Positions 33,651 to 42,610 of a stretch of 64,000 nt of DNA are shown piece after piece. The position numbers and the translations under genes were made by a program. This stretch comes from Spirochaetales bacterium. Its GTDB lineage: Bacteria; Spirochaetota; Spirochaetia; DSM-27196; Alkalispirochaetaceae. Position 1 is the stretch's first letter; each line of letters starts with the position of its first letter. The DNA lies in assembly GCA_028282545.1 (NCBI GenBank), contig JANQHT010000118.1, forward strand, positions 62,001 through 126,000, read 5' to 3'. The notes beneath the pieces are model-generated. The model did no database searches and was not told the DNA's origin. It saw only the letters and a program-made list of their open reading frames with translations.

Positions 33651-35045
33651 ATGAAGGTGGTCATCGTCGGTGCCGGCACGGTCGGGTACCAGTTGGCGCG
33701 CCAGCTTATCAGCGAAAACAAGGACGTCATCCTCATTGAGAAGGACCCGGACGTCGTACACCGCGCCGCCAACAGTCTCGATTGCATGGTCATTAACGGC
33801 GAGGGGACAAACCTCGACGTTCTCAGGCAGGCGGGTCTCGAGGAAGAAGACTTCTTTGTCGCCGCTACCGATTCCGACGAGGTCAACATGATCGCCTGCG
33901 GTCTCGTATCGAGCGAATTTGCCGTATCGGCAAAGATTGCCCGCGTCCGGAACCTCGATTATCACAGCAGCCGACTCTCGGGAAAGCAGTTCCTGGGCAT
34001 CGATTTTGTCGTCAACCCGGAGAACGAGGCCGCCAGAGCGATTATTCGTGCCGTGGAGCACGGCGCCGTTTCCGACGTCATGCTCTTCGAGGAATCCCCG
34101 GTCCAGATGCGGAACATCGCCGTCGACCCGAGCAGCGTTCTCGTGGGCCGCGCTTTGAGGAACCTCGCCTCGGTGCTGCCCGGTTCCTTCCTGGTGGCGG
34201 TAATCGTTCGCGAAGGGCATTACCTGATTCCCTCCGGAGATACCGTAATCCAGGTGGGCGACATCCTCTACGTGGTCGCCCGGCAGCAGGACTTTGAAGA
34301 GATCTTCGAACACTTGGGCAAGGCAACCGGGGCGATGAAAAAGGTCATCATCATCGGTGGGGGTAAAATCGGTCAGCAGTTGGCCGAGTATCTGCTTGCG
34401 GAGGAGCGTTCGAATTTCATCAACCGGTTTGTTCGCCGCTTCGCCCGGGCTGAATCGCGTAGTGTCAAGATCGTCGATCGAGATTACGGTCGGTGCAAGC
34501 TCCTGGCCGAACGGTTTCCGCGGGCCTTGGTGATCAACGCGGACGTCTCCGAGGACGGCGTCTTCGAGGAGCAGCACTTCGCGAATTCGGACCTGTTGAT
34601 TGCCGCAACCGATAACCAGGAACTCAACATCGTGGCCGGTCTCTACGCAAAATCACTGGGTATCAAGCGATCGGTGGTGCTGGTGAACCGTTCCGGATAC
34701 ACCGGCATCGCGAGTCAACTGGGGATAGACGTACCCGTCAGCCAGAAGAACGCCCTGGTCACGTCCATTCTCAAGTTTATCCGGTCCGGGGCGATTCACA
34801 GCGTGCACACTATCTCCGACGGCCAGATCGAAGCGATCGAACTTACCGTCGGCAGTCAGAGCCGTGCCGTGGGCAAACCGGTGGTGGATCTTAACCTGCC
34901 CAAAGACAGCCTGATCGTCGCGCTGCAACGGGAGGGCATGAACCTGGTGCCCAAGGGTAGCCAGGTAATCCGAGCGGAGGATCACCTTATCCTCGTGGCC
35001 GCCAAGAAAGATACGGACCGGATCCAGGGGATCTTCGTTTCATGA
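33651..35045 (+). CDS. trkA: Trk potassium system NAD-binding subunit TrkA
   Basis: 464 residues: two RCK repeats, each an NAD-binding Rossmann domain (GAGTVGYQLARQL at residue 7 onward; GGGKIGQQLAEYL near 237) followed by a TrkA-C domain (SVLVGRALRNL and SRAVGKPVVDLNLPKDSLIV). This cytoplasmic ring gates the TrkH channel in response to nucleotides. It overlaps trkH by four bases. Confidence 0.95.
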   Translation: MKVVIVGAGTVGYQLARQLISENKDVILIEKDPDVVHRAANSLDCMVINGEGTNLDVLRQAGLEEEDFFVAATDSDEVNMIACGLVSSEFAVSAKIARVRNLDYHSSRLSGKQFLGIDFVVNPENEAARAIIRAVEHGAVSDVMLFEESPVQMRNIAVDPSSVLVGRALRNLASVLPGSFLVAVIVREGHYLIPSGDTVIQVGDILYVVARQQDFEEIFEHLGKATGAMKKVIIIGGGKIGQQLAEYLLAEERSNFINRFVRRFARAESRSVKIVDRDYGRCKLLAERFPRALVINADVSEDGVFEEQHFANSDLLIAATDNQELNIVAGLYAKSLGIKRSVVLVNRSGYTGIASQLGIDVPVSQKNALVTSILKFIRSGAIHSVHTISDGQIEAIELTVGSQSRAVGKPVVDLNLPKDSLIVALQREGMNLVPKGSQVIRAEDHLILVAAKKDTDRIQGIFVS

Positions 35046-36496
35046 TCAACATCCGGGTCGTCCTGCGGGTGGCGGCGGCCCTGCTCATCATCGTTTCCCT
35101 CTTTATGCTCACCTCCGTACTCTGGGCTCTGCATTACGAAGAAGAGGGAACCACGCTCGCCTTTCTGATCCCGGCGCTGGCAACGATGGCCGTGGCCGGA
35201 GTCGTCCTCGTTGTCACCAGGGGCCCCTTTCTATCTCTATCCACCCGCGACGGCTTCCTGCTCGTTTCGCTCAGTTGGATTCTCGCGACGATCGTCGGTG
35301 CGGTTCCGTTCACCCTCTCCGGCGCGATTCCGAGTTACGTGGATGCGCTGTTCGAAACGATGAGTGGGTTTACCACCACGGGAGCGTCAATTCTCACCGC
35401 GATCGAACCGCTCCCGAAGTCAATCCTCTTCTGGCGATCCCTCACACATTGGCTCGGGGGGATGGGCATCATCGTTCTCACGGTGGCGATCTTCCCGATT
35501 CTCGGCGTAGGCGGTCTGCAACTGATCCGTGCCGAGGCACCGGGGCCGACGGTGGACAAGATCACCGCCAAGATCACCGAGACGGCGAAGATACTGTGGC
35601 TCACCTACCTGGCGCTCAGCGCGGCCGAAACGATCCTGCTCATGGTGGCCGGCCTGGACCTCTTCGACGCGTTGACCCACACCTTCGGTACCATGGCCAC
35701 CGGCGGGTTTTCACCGAAGAACGCCAGCGTTGGGCACTACAATTCCACCTTCGTCGATATCGTGATCACGGTATTTATGGTGTCCGCCGGCGTGAACTTC
35801 GTACTCTACTTCAAGCTGCTGACGGGTCGATTTCGGACGATCGCGCGGGACACGGAACTCAAGGTCTACTTGGCGATCTTCTTCGTGGCGTCCCTGGCCG
35901 TTGCGGTGGACCTCCGGGGCGCGCGATTCTCGCACTTCGGCGAGAGTCTCCGGTACTCGTCATTCCAGGTTGCGAGTATTCTCACCACGACCGGCTACGC
36001 TACCGACGACTTTGCGGTGTGGCCCGTGTTTTCCCAGGTCGTGCTCTTTGCACTAATGTTTGTCGGCGGTTGTTCCGGATCAACCGGCGGCGGCATGAAG
36101 GTCATCCGTATCACGACGATGATCAAGCAGGGGTGGAACGAGATGCGCTATCTCGTCTATCCGAGCGCGGTCTTTCCCATCCGCATCAACGGTGAACGCG
36201 TTCGAAAGAATATTGTCTACGCGATCACCGGATTCGTGGCGCTCTACATCTTTCTGCTCATTGTGACGACGTTGATGGTCGGTCTTGCGGGCAACGACAT
36301 CGTGACCTCTTTTACCACCGCTCTGGTTACGTTGGGAAACATCGGACCGGGATTCGGGAGCATCGGACCTACCCTCAACTATGCGTTCTATCCCGACTGG
36401 ATCAAGCTCTTCCTGGTGTTGATCATGATGCTCGGGCGCCTCGAAGTGTACACGGTCCTCGTCCTCTTCACGCCGCGTTTCTGGCGGCAGCAGTAA
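35042..36496 (+). CDS. trkH: Potassium uptake channel TrkH
   Basis: 484-residue polytopic membrane protein. Pore-loop signatures are visible: FTTTGASILT, FGTMATGGFSPKN, TTTGYATDD and GNIGPGFG each place the conserved selectivity Gly, and GGCSGSTGGGMKVIRI is the intramembrane loop. TrkH with TrkA drives K uptake. The ATGA overlap with trkA fixes the start. Confidence 0.95.
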   Translation: MINIRVVLRVAAALLIIVSLFMLTSVLWALHYEEEGTTLAFLIPALATMAVAGVVLVVTRGPFLSLSTRDGFLLVSLSWILATIVGAVPFTLSGAIPSYVDALFETMSGFTTTGASILTAIEPLPKSILFWRSLTHWLGGMGIIVLTVAIFPILGVGGLQLIRAEAPGPTVDKITAKITETAKILWLTYLALSAAETILLMVAGLDLFDALTHTFGTMATGGFSPKNASVGHYNSTFVDIVITVFMVSAGVNFVLYFKLLTGRFRTIARDTELKVYLAIFFVASLAVAVDLRGARFSHFGESLRYSSFQVASILTTTGYATDDFAVWPVFSQVVLFALMFVGGCSGSTGGGMKVIRITTMIKQGWNEMRYLVYPSAVFPIRINGERVRKNIVYAITGFVALYIFLLIVTTLMVGLAGNDIVTSFTTALVTLGNIGPGFGSIGPTLNYAFYPDWIKLFLVLIMMLGRLEVYTVLVLFTPRFWRQQ

Positions 36497-36506
36497 CGAA
36501 CGCCCC

Positions 36507-37535
36507 GTGTTCGAAGCGTACCTCCAGTCGCTCGTCGAGTCGTTGCCCACGGCGGTTCTGTTCCTGGTCATAGGCGGATCGCTTTTCGTCATCGTGAAGG
36601 GCGCGGACCTGCTGGTGGACCACGCCGTGGGACTCTCCATCCGGTGGGGCGTGCCGAAGATGCTGATCGGTGCAACGATTGTGAGCGTCGGAACCACCCT
36701 GCCGGAAACGGCCGTGAGCGTCTTCGCCGCGATCAAGGGCTCTCCGGGCCTGGCGCTGGGAAACGCGGTGGGTTCCATCATCGCCAATACGGGACTCATC
36801 CTGGGGCTCGCGGTTCTTCTGGGCTCGGTTCCGGTAGAACGGCGCCTGGTGAACCGCCAAAGCTGGATCCAGGTGGGAAGCGCGGTTCTGCTGGTGGTGG
36901 TCTCCGTGCCGTACCGGGCCACGGGGTCTATCATGGTTCGCGGCGGAGGACTCCCCCAATGGGCCGGCGCAGCGTTCCTGATCATTCTGGGCGTGTACCT
37001 CTGGCGTTCAATCACGTGGTCTCGAAGTGAACCGGGCGAAGACGGTGCGGAGTCGTCTTTTGCGGCGGACCAGGCCCCCCGGGCGGTTACCGCGCTGGCT
37101 GAAATGGTGTTCGGGGTGGTCATGGTTGTGCTCGGTTCGCGCGTTCTGATCCCCGCCGTGGAGGTTACCGCGGTTCGCCTGGGCACACCGGAGGCGATTA
37201 TCGCGGCCACCCTCGTCGCCTTCGGAACGTCACTGCCGGAACTCGCCACCGCGATCACCGCCGTCCGGAAGGGACACGGTGAACTCGCGATCGGTAACGT
37301 CTTGGGTGCAAACGTGTTGAATGTTCTCTTTGTCAGCGGCGCGGCGGCGGTGGTGACAGGGGGTGGATTGGCGGTCCCGCCTGAGTTCTACACACTCTAT
37401 TTCCCGTCCATGCTCTTTGTGATCGCCGTGCTCCGTATCGGCATTGTGCGAGCGAAGGGCGAGTTGGGAAGGGGCCTCGGCATCGCACTCCTCTTGGCCT
37501 ACGCCGTGACTGTCGTTGCGGGCTACGTCGTGTGA
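36507..37535 (+). CDS. Calcium/sodium antiporter, CaCA family
   Basis: 342 residues with two inverted halves, each with the alpha-repeat of the CaCA family: GATIVSVGTTLPETAVSVFA and AATLVAFGTSLPELATAITA. The Glu and neighbouring Ser/Thr form the cation site. It exports Ca in exchange for Na or H (YrbG type). The start is GTG 36507, ten bases after trkH, so it may be in the same ion-homeostasis operon. A hairpin with a T-run lies across its stop. Confidence 0.9.
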   Translation: MFEAYLQSLVESLPTAVLFLVIGGSLFVIVKGADLLVDHAVGLSIRWGVPKMLIGATIVSVGTTLPETAVSVFAAIKGSPGLALGNAVGSIIANTGLILGLAVLLGSVPVERRLVNRQSWIQVGSAVLLVVVSVPYRATGSIMVRGGGLPQWAGAAFLIILGVYLWRSITWSRSEPGEDGAESSFAADQAPRAVTALAEMVFGVVMVVLGSRVLIPAVEVTAVRLGTPEAIIAATLVAFGTSLPELATAITAVRKGHGELAIGNVLGANVLNVLFVSGAAAVVTGGGLAVPPEFYTLYFPSMLFVIAVLRIGIVRAKGELGRGLGIALLLAYAVTVVAGYVV

Positions 37536-37570
37536 GTTAAATGCCCCTTATTGCAACTCGACGCTTTTTT
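37526..37570 (+). terminator. Possible terminator after the antiporter gene
   Basis: A stem of GAGTT/AACTC extended by CGTC/GACG after a 4-base bulge, with a loop of 16 bases, then TTTTTT at 37565-37570. It overlaps the stop codon. The loop is long and the stem short, so strength is moderate. Confidence 0.5.
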
Positions 37571-37611
37571 CTTGACATAACGCATTGCTGCCACTTCGTT
37601 TCGGGATAGTA

Positions 37612-37876
37612 CTAACCAACCGACTCGACCAGGGCCTCCTCAACCGAACTCTCCCGGCAGCGATAGCGTTCGATGATCGCCGTCTCAAAGGGAATTCCGC
37701 AGCTTCGGAACCTTCAGCGTGACCTCTCCACTCTTGGTGTTGAGTTTCCTCTCGTAGGTCGCAGCCCGAGTGTCGCGCCGGGCATCGGTGCGTTCGTACC
37801 GGCCGGCGTTCACCAGCCGGTCGGCCTCTGCTCGAGGGCCGTGCCTTCCAACTCCCACAAATGTGCGCAAACACAC
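37612..37876 (-). pseudogene. IS256-family transposase relic
   Basis: The minus strand reads RYERTDARRDTRAATYERKL then NTKSGEVTLKVPKL, then, after a frameshift near 37690, FETAIIERYRCRESSVEEAL ending at a stop (37612). This is the N-terminal to central part of an IS256/mutator-type transposase. A second frameshift is visible before ADRLVNAG, near 37830. No DDE region and no terminal repeats remain. Nothing else is recognisable in the gap 37571-37927. Confidence 0.8.
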
Positions 37877-37927
37877 CAGACGTATCCATTGGTCCTCGGT
37901 TTGGTTGCAAATTGGATAATCCGTTTT

Positions 37928-38863
37928 TCAGCGGTTTTGAATATGAGTTACCATTTTTCTGAGGACCGTCGCGTCGTTTTCGCAGACGATTGAACACCCG
38001 ATCGCTCCGATTGCATGGGATTCTCCACACTCACTCAGCATGATGTCGGCGTTCTCAACGAGTGAATCGAGGGTTGCACGGTTCATCGTGAGCTGGTTCA
38101 TACCGCCCATTACTATCTTGCCGGTCATCTCCTTAACCTGCTGAAGTGAAGGGTTCGTTTCGCTTCGATCCGCGAAGGAAAGCACATCCGCGGGGAAATC
38201 CTCAATGCCTTCGGTGTAGATCTCCTGGCCGCACATATGCAGGATATTGAACTTCGAAACGTCCTTTATGGCGTTCAATATGCGAATGGCCTGGGGTCTG
38301 ATGAACTTCCTGAATGTTTCGTATCCCCCGGGAACGAGCTGATCGCTCGCCTGAATGGCGAGGAAGACGCCCGCTGCACCAGCGTCCACCGTCGCTTTGG
38401 TGTACTCGATGCAGTAGTCAGTCAGCCTGTCGAGTGCGCCAAGGAGTTCGGTCTCGGCAGTTTTCGCCAAGTCACGCAGGTACTCGCCGCAGATGTGTCG
38501 AGCCAGTTGCTGCCAGGGATCGAACATCGTGTCCACGATGTATACTTCGTCGCCGATGGCGTCGGCAATCTTCTCAATCGCTATGATCTGCTCGAACACG
38601 GTACCATCGTGAAGCGTCGCATAGCCGACCTTTTTGAGACCTTCGGCGTCCTTTACCACATCAAATCCTTCGGGATAGGGATAGTGATAGTCGTTCATGA
38701 CCTTCAATAAATCCACGCCGAAGTAGTTGTAGAAATCGATGACCGAGTCTGCAAAGGAATCACCGGAACCACACTGGTTGCCGAAGTGATACCAGAAGGT
38801 AAACGGCGTCCGATCGGGCTTCTTTCCTGCCAGAATCGTATCGATGCGTTCTTTTTTCTTCAC
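37928..38863 (-). CDS. Uroporphyrinogen decarboxylase-family protein
   Basis: 311 residues with the UROD/MtaA/CmuA barrel features: MKKKERIDTILAGKKPDRTP opening, WYHFGNQCGSGDSFADSVID, VDLLKVMNDYHYPYP, NILHMCGQEIY and GGMNQLTMNRATLDSLVENA. Members decarboxylate uroporphyrinogen or move methyl groups to corrinoid or coenzyme M. The HMCG segment is typical of the methyltransferase branch, so a methyltransferase is more likely than heme synthesis (inference). The start is GTG 38863 with GAGGAG seven bases upstream; the longer frame is not used. It lies 150 bases after livF on the same strand, so it probably acts on the imported compound. Confidence 0.78.
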   Translation of the reverse strand: MKKKERIDTILAGKKPDRTPFTFWYHFGNQCGSGDSFADSVIDFYNYFGVDLLKVMNDYHYPYPEGFDVVKDAEGLKKVGYATLHDGTVFEQIIAIEKIADAIGDEVYIVDTMFDPWQQLARHICGEYLRDLAKTAETELLGALDRLTDYCIEYTKATVDAGAAGVFLAIQASDQLVPGGYETFRKFIRPQAIRILNAIKDVSKFNILHMCGQEIYTEGIEDFPADVLSFADRSETNPSLQQVKEMTGKIVMGGMNQLTMNRATLDSLVENADIMLSECGESHAIGAIGCSIVCENDATVLRKMVTHIQNR

Positions 38864-39013
38864 AGTTTGACTCCTCGTTTCTCGGATTTGTTGGTTGTTG
38901 TCTGAAGGGCGAACGGTTTCGGCAGCTCCTGCGCCATTGTTGTTACCTCGGATCGTGACCCTCGTGCACACCGATTCGAACGGGAGACGCTTGCGCCGCT
39001 TGTCGTGGTGCGA

Positions 39014-39730
39014 TTAGCCGCCGAGATATGCTTTTCTGACATCTTCATCGTGGAGCAGTTCCTCTCCGGTGCCGCTGAGAACGATCTCACCGTTCTGCAG
39101 TACGTACCCGCGGTCGGCAACGCCGAGTGCCATTACTGCGTTTTGTTCAATCAACAGTACCGTCTTGTCCGTTTCGTTTTTGATCCCTGAAATCAGTTCG
39201 AAAATCTCATCGATGATGATTGGTGCCAGTCCCAAAGACGGTTCATCGAGCATCAACAATTCCGGATCTGACATCAGTCCTCTCCCAATGGCTAACATCT
39301 GCTGTTCGCCTCCGGAGAGCGTGCCCCCCATTTGCTTCCTGCGCTCGCGAAGACGCGGGAACAGTTGATACTGCTGCGCCAACCGCTCCTGGATGACCGT
39401 ATTCGAAATACGACTCTGAGAAACACAACCCATTTTGAGATTTTCTTCGACAGACAGTTTCGGGAAGATGTTTCGCCCCTCCGGAACGTGGGCGATACCC
39501 ATCTTTACGATCTTGTCGGAGTTGAGAGACGACATGTCCTGTCCGTGGTAAGAGATCGTCCCTGAATCGATTTTTGTGAGGCCGGAAATCGACATAAGCG
39601 TGGTCGTTTTTCCGGCGCCGTTGCCGCCTATCAGAGTCACGACCTCGCCGGCATCCACCTCTATACTGATTCCCCGCAACGCCGAGATGTAGCCGTAATT
39701 CACAACCAGGTTTTCGATTTTTAGTATCAT
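39014..39730 (-). CDS. livF: Branched-chain amino acid-type ABC ATPase LivF
   Basis: 238 residues, complete. Walker A GGNGAGKTT at about 36-44, signature LSGGEQQM, Walker B LLMLDEPSLGL, followed by LLIEQNAVMAL; the LAPIIIDEIFELI stretch is typical of LivF. It is one of two ATPases of a Liv-type importer. Liv-type systems also move amides, urea and aromatic acids, so the substrate is not necessarily an amino acid. Confidence 0.92.
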   Translation of the reverse strand: MILKIENLVVNYGYISALRGISIEVDAGEVVTLIGGNGAGKTTTLMSISGLTKIDSGTISYHGQDMSSLNSDKIVKMGIAHVPEGRNIFPKLSVEENLKMGCVSQSRISNTVIQERLAQQYQLFPRLRERRKQMGGTLSGGEQQMLAIGRGLMSDPELLMLDEPSLGLAPIIIDEIFELISGIKNETDKTVLLIEQNAVMALGVADRGYVLQNGEIVLSGTGEELLHDEDVRKAYLGG

Positions 39731-39744
39731 TCTGACGATCTCAC

Positions 39745-40515
39745 CTACAACGTGGCGCCTTTACCAAAATAGGCTTCATGAACCTTCGGATCGTTCTTCA
39801 CGTACTCGGCGGACCCTTCGCTGATCTTGGTGCCGAAGTTGAGAACCAGGATGTTTCTGCATAGGTTCATGACGAACTTCATATCGTGTTCGATAACGAC
39901 GACGGTGTAGCCGTCACGGTTCAGCGCAATCACAAACTCCAGGAGTTCCTGGGTTTCATTGGGGTTCATACCCGCTGCCGGTTCATCAAGGAGCAAAATC
40001 TCCGGTTGAGTCGCCAACGCCCGTGCGATTTCAACGCGCCTCTGGATTCCATACGCCAGATTGCCCGCCCGGACATTCGTGAACTTGGTCAATCCGACCC
40101 TCTCGATGATCTTCTTTCCCTCTTCAACGATGTACTCCTCGTCCCTCTTGAACCTCTTTGTAGTAAAGACCGCGTCGAACATGTTTGTTCGCGTGTGCAT
40201 ATGGAAACCGGTCTTGACGTTCTCGAGGACCGTCATGTAGTTGAAGAGCTTGATGTTCTGAAATGTTCTTGCCATGCCTCGTGAAGCTATCTGCGATAAT
40301 GACATGCCGGTTACGAGTTCACCGTTGAAATAGACTTTGCCTTCGGTGGCGGGAATCGCACCGTTACAGACGTTGAAGAAGGTCGTTTTGCCCGCACCGT
40401 TCGGACCGATTATGCCGAAGATATCTCCCTTCTCGATCTTCATGTCGACGTGATTTACCGCTTTAACGCCTCCGAAGTGCTTTGAAACGTCCACGCTCTC
40501 AAGAATCGTGCTCAT
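39745..40515 (-). CDS. livG: Branched-chain amino acid-type ABC ATPase LivG
   Basis: 256 residues from ATG 40515, which overlaps the livM stop (ATGA). Walker [23 protein letters not shown] is the LivG Q-loop signature; [15 protein letters not shown] replaces the usual LSGGQQR with LAYG-I-QRR, a common LivG variant; Walker [23 protein letters not shown]. Partner of LivF in the hetero-ATPase. Confidence 0.92.
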   Translation of the reverse strand: MSTILESVDVSKHFGGVKAVNHVDMKIEKGDIFGIIGPNGAGKTTFFNVCNGAIPATEGKVYFNGELVTGMSLSQIASRGMARTFQNIKLFNYMTVLENVKTGFHMHTRTNMFDAVFTTKRFKRDEEYIVEEGKKIIERVGLTKFTNVRAGNLAYGIQRRVEIARALATQPEILLLDEPAAGMNPNETQELLEFVIALNRDGYTVVVIEHDMKFVMNLCRNILVLNFGTKISEGSAEYVKNDPKVHEAYFGKGATL

Positions 40516-41558
40516 GCGTCCGCTCCGTCGTCTACGGCCGTCTTCTTGCTCGAGTCTTGGGTAATGGCCTGGCCGGCCAGAACGGTGTTTGTTGCACCGG
40601 CCAATCCTTGCGGCCTCAGCCACATCGTCAGAATGATGAGAAGACCATACAGTACGAGTCGGTATTCATCGGCGAATCTGAAAAACTCTGTGATGAGGTT
40701 CACGATGACGGCACCGAGAACGGGTCCGACAAGCGTGCCTTGTCCACCCAGGATCACCATCGCCAAAACGTTAAAACCTTCATCCAGGACAAACATATCC
40801 GCGGAAATGAACCGGTAGTAAATCGCCATCAGCGCGCCGCCCACACCGGCCCAGAACGCGCCAAGCATAAAATTGAAGGCCTTGTATCTGTTGACGTTGA
40901 TGCCCAGCGACTGAGAAGCGGTGCTGTCTTCCCGAATACTCATCCACGCTCGTCCGACGCGCGAATTGATGATCTTGTACGTCGAGTAGAGGCAGAGAAC
41001 AACGAAGACAAGAACGATGTAGTAGATAACCATCGGGGACGAGGTTTTCCTCAAACCGAATAGCCAGATCTTCGGTATGTTCTTCACACCCATCGGCCCG
41101 TTTGTCACCGCGGTCCAGTTCATTGCTATCAATCTGATAATCTCACTGAACCCCAGAGTGACAATTGCGAGGTATATCCCTCGTAGTTTCAACGTCGGGA
41201 GCGAAACGAGAAATCCGGCAATGGCCGTGAAAATGCCCGATATCGGGATCGCGACCCAATACCAGACCCCTCCCATGCCCAGTTTTGTCGATAGCAACGC
41301 GCCGGTGTAGGATCCGATGAGCATGAATCCGGCGTGTCCGATGTTGAACTGTCCGGAGTAGCCGTTTATCACATTCAGAGACGACGCGAAGATCACGTAG
41401 AACAGGATTCTGACCATTATGTCGATGACATAGCTCGATTTGTGAACCGTAGCGTCAATGATTATCGGCGCCACGATAAGCGCGGCGGCGGCCAAAACAA
41501 ACAGAACAGACCGATAGTCGCGTGCGTGTGACGCCTTGATCTTGTTTGTCAGTTTCAT
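40512..41558 (-). CDS. livM: Liv-type ABC permease LivM
   Basis: 348-residue permease with about nine or ten helices. GYSGQFNIGHAGFMLIGSYT, TLKLRGIYLAIVTLGFSEI, GRAWMSIREDSTASQSLGIN and ALMAIYYRFISADMF are typical of LivM. It overlaps livH by one base and livG by four. The basic, charged last about 20 residues are cytoplasmic. Confidence 0.92.
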   Translation of the reverse strand: MKLTNKIKASHARDYRSVLFVLAAAALIVAPIIIDATVHKSSYVIDIMVRILFYVIFASSLNVINGYSGQFNIGHAGFMLIGSYTGALLSTKLGMGGVWYWVAIPISGIFTAIAGFLVSLPTLKLRGIYLAIVTLGFSEIIRLIAMNWTAVTNGPMGVKNIPKIWLFGLRKTSSPMVIYYIVLVFVVLCLYSTYKIINSRVGRAWMSIREDSTASQSLGINVNRYKAFNFMLGAFWAGVGGALMAIYYRFISADMFVLDEGFNVLAMVILGGQGTLVGPVLGAVIVNLITEFFRFADEYRLVLYGLLIILTMWLRPQGLAGATNTVLAGQAITQDSSKKTAVDDGADA

Positions 41559-42463
41559 CAGACGGTACCGGTTCGTCTCGAAAACAGACCCTCAGGTTTT
41601 ATGACCAGGGCAATGATCAAAAAGAGAAAAGCGTACACATCACGGTAGCCTGATCCGTTCGGAATAAAGGCGATGCCGAGGTTTTCGACTATTCCAATGG
41701 ATATTCCCCCGATAGCCGCCCCGGCGATATTGGACAATCCGCCGATCACGACCGCTGAAAACGCCTTCAATCCGGCAACACCGCCCATAGTCGGGATTAT
41801 TGAATTGTAGTAGAGACCGAGTAGAATACCCGCGATCCCGCCGAACCCGCACCCGATGCAGTTGCCCAGCAGCGTTGTGTTCTTCACATTGACGCCAACC
41901 AGCGCTGCTGCTTTTCTGTCCTGGCTCACGGCCCGCAACCGCATACCGATCCGCGTTTTGTTCAGAAAGAGCGTCAACGCGATCGAGAGCACAACCACGG
42001 TGACAATCACAACGACCTGGAGGTAGGTGAGTGAGAGTTGCTGTCTTACGCCGTCGATTGTCCGTTCCGCGATTACCAGATTCTGGCCCTCGAAGAAGAG
42101 AGGCAGCCCTTTCATCGTACTGCCGAAGACGATGATGGCGAGGTTTTTAATAAACATGCTCATACCAATTGTGGCAATGAGCGATATATACCTCGGAGCA
42201 TCCAGGAATCGCTGATAGCATACTTTGTGAACAACGATCCCCACCAATCCCGCGACAACAAATCCGCAAAGAAGAGACAAAATGAGGTTGTCGCCAAACA
42301 CGATGAAATAGTAGAAGGCGGAAAACGCCCCCAACATTATGATTTCGCCGTAGGTAAAGGTGACGAGGCCGACGACGCCGAATATCAACGCATAGCCTAT
42401 TGCCATCAAGGCATAGATGGATCCTTGACAGATTCCATTCACCAACTGCTGCAAAACGTACAA
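41558..42463 (-). CDS. livH: Liv-type ABC permease LivH
   Basis: 301-residue permease: LQQLVNGICQGSIYALMAIG followed by GYALIFGVVGLVTFTYGEII is the family opening, and GMRLRAVSQDRKAAALVGVN is the EAA-type loop. TTG 42463 is chosen: AGGGAG lies seven bases upstream and it removes an unrelated 21-residue extension. The gap to livK holds the hairpin at 42559. Confidence 0.9.
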   Translation of the reverse strand: MYVLQQLVNGICQGSIYALMAIGYALIFGVVGLVTFTYGEIIMLGAFSAFYYFIVFGDNLILSLLCGFVVAGLVGIVVHKVCYQRFLDAPRYISLIATIGMSMFIKNLAIIVFGSTMKGLPLFFEGQNLVIAERTIDGVRQQLSLTYLQVVVIVTVVVLSIALTLFLNKTRIGMRLRAVSQDRKAAALVGVNVKNTTLLGNCIGCGFGGIAGILLGLYYNSIIPTMGGVAGLKAFSAVVIGGLSNIAGAAIGGISIGIVENLGIAFIPNGSGYRDVYAFLFLIIALVIKPEGLFSRRTGTV

Positions 42464-42558
42464 GATCGATCTCCCTGATTTCTGTTGGCTTTTACTGAAA
42501 TACGCGGTTAACCCAGAGTAGCACAACCACTGAAGTCATAGGTAAAGGATTGAACAAC

Positions 42559-42582
42559 GCGACCGTCGACTCCGACGGCCGC
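42559..42582 (-). promoter_or_regulatory. Intercistronic hairpin between livK and livH
   Basis: A 10-bp stem with a 4-base loop (42559-42568 with 42573-42582). The one mismatch in DNA becomes a G-U pair in the minus-strand transcript, so the RNA stem is complete. It lies 29 bases after livK. Same position and form as the hairpins at 1404, 9557 and 60777. Confidence 0.7.
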
Positions 42583-42610
42583 GTCGTCGCAGCGGATGAC
42601 GCCTACGCGC

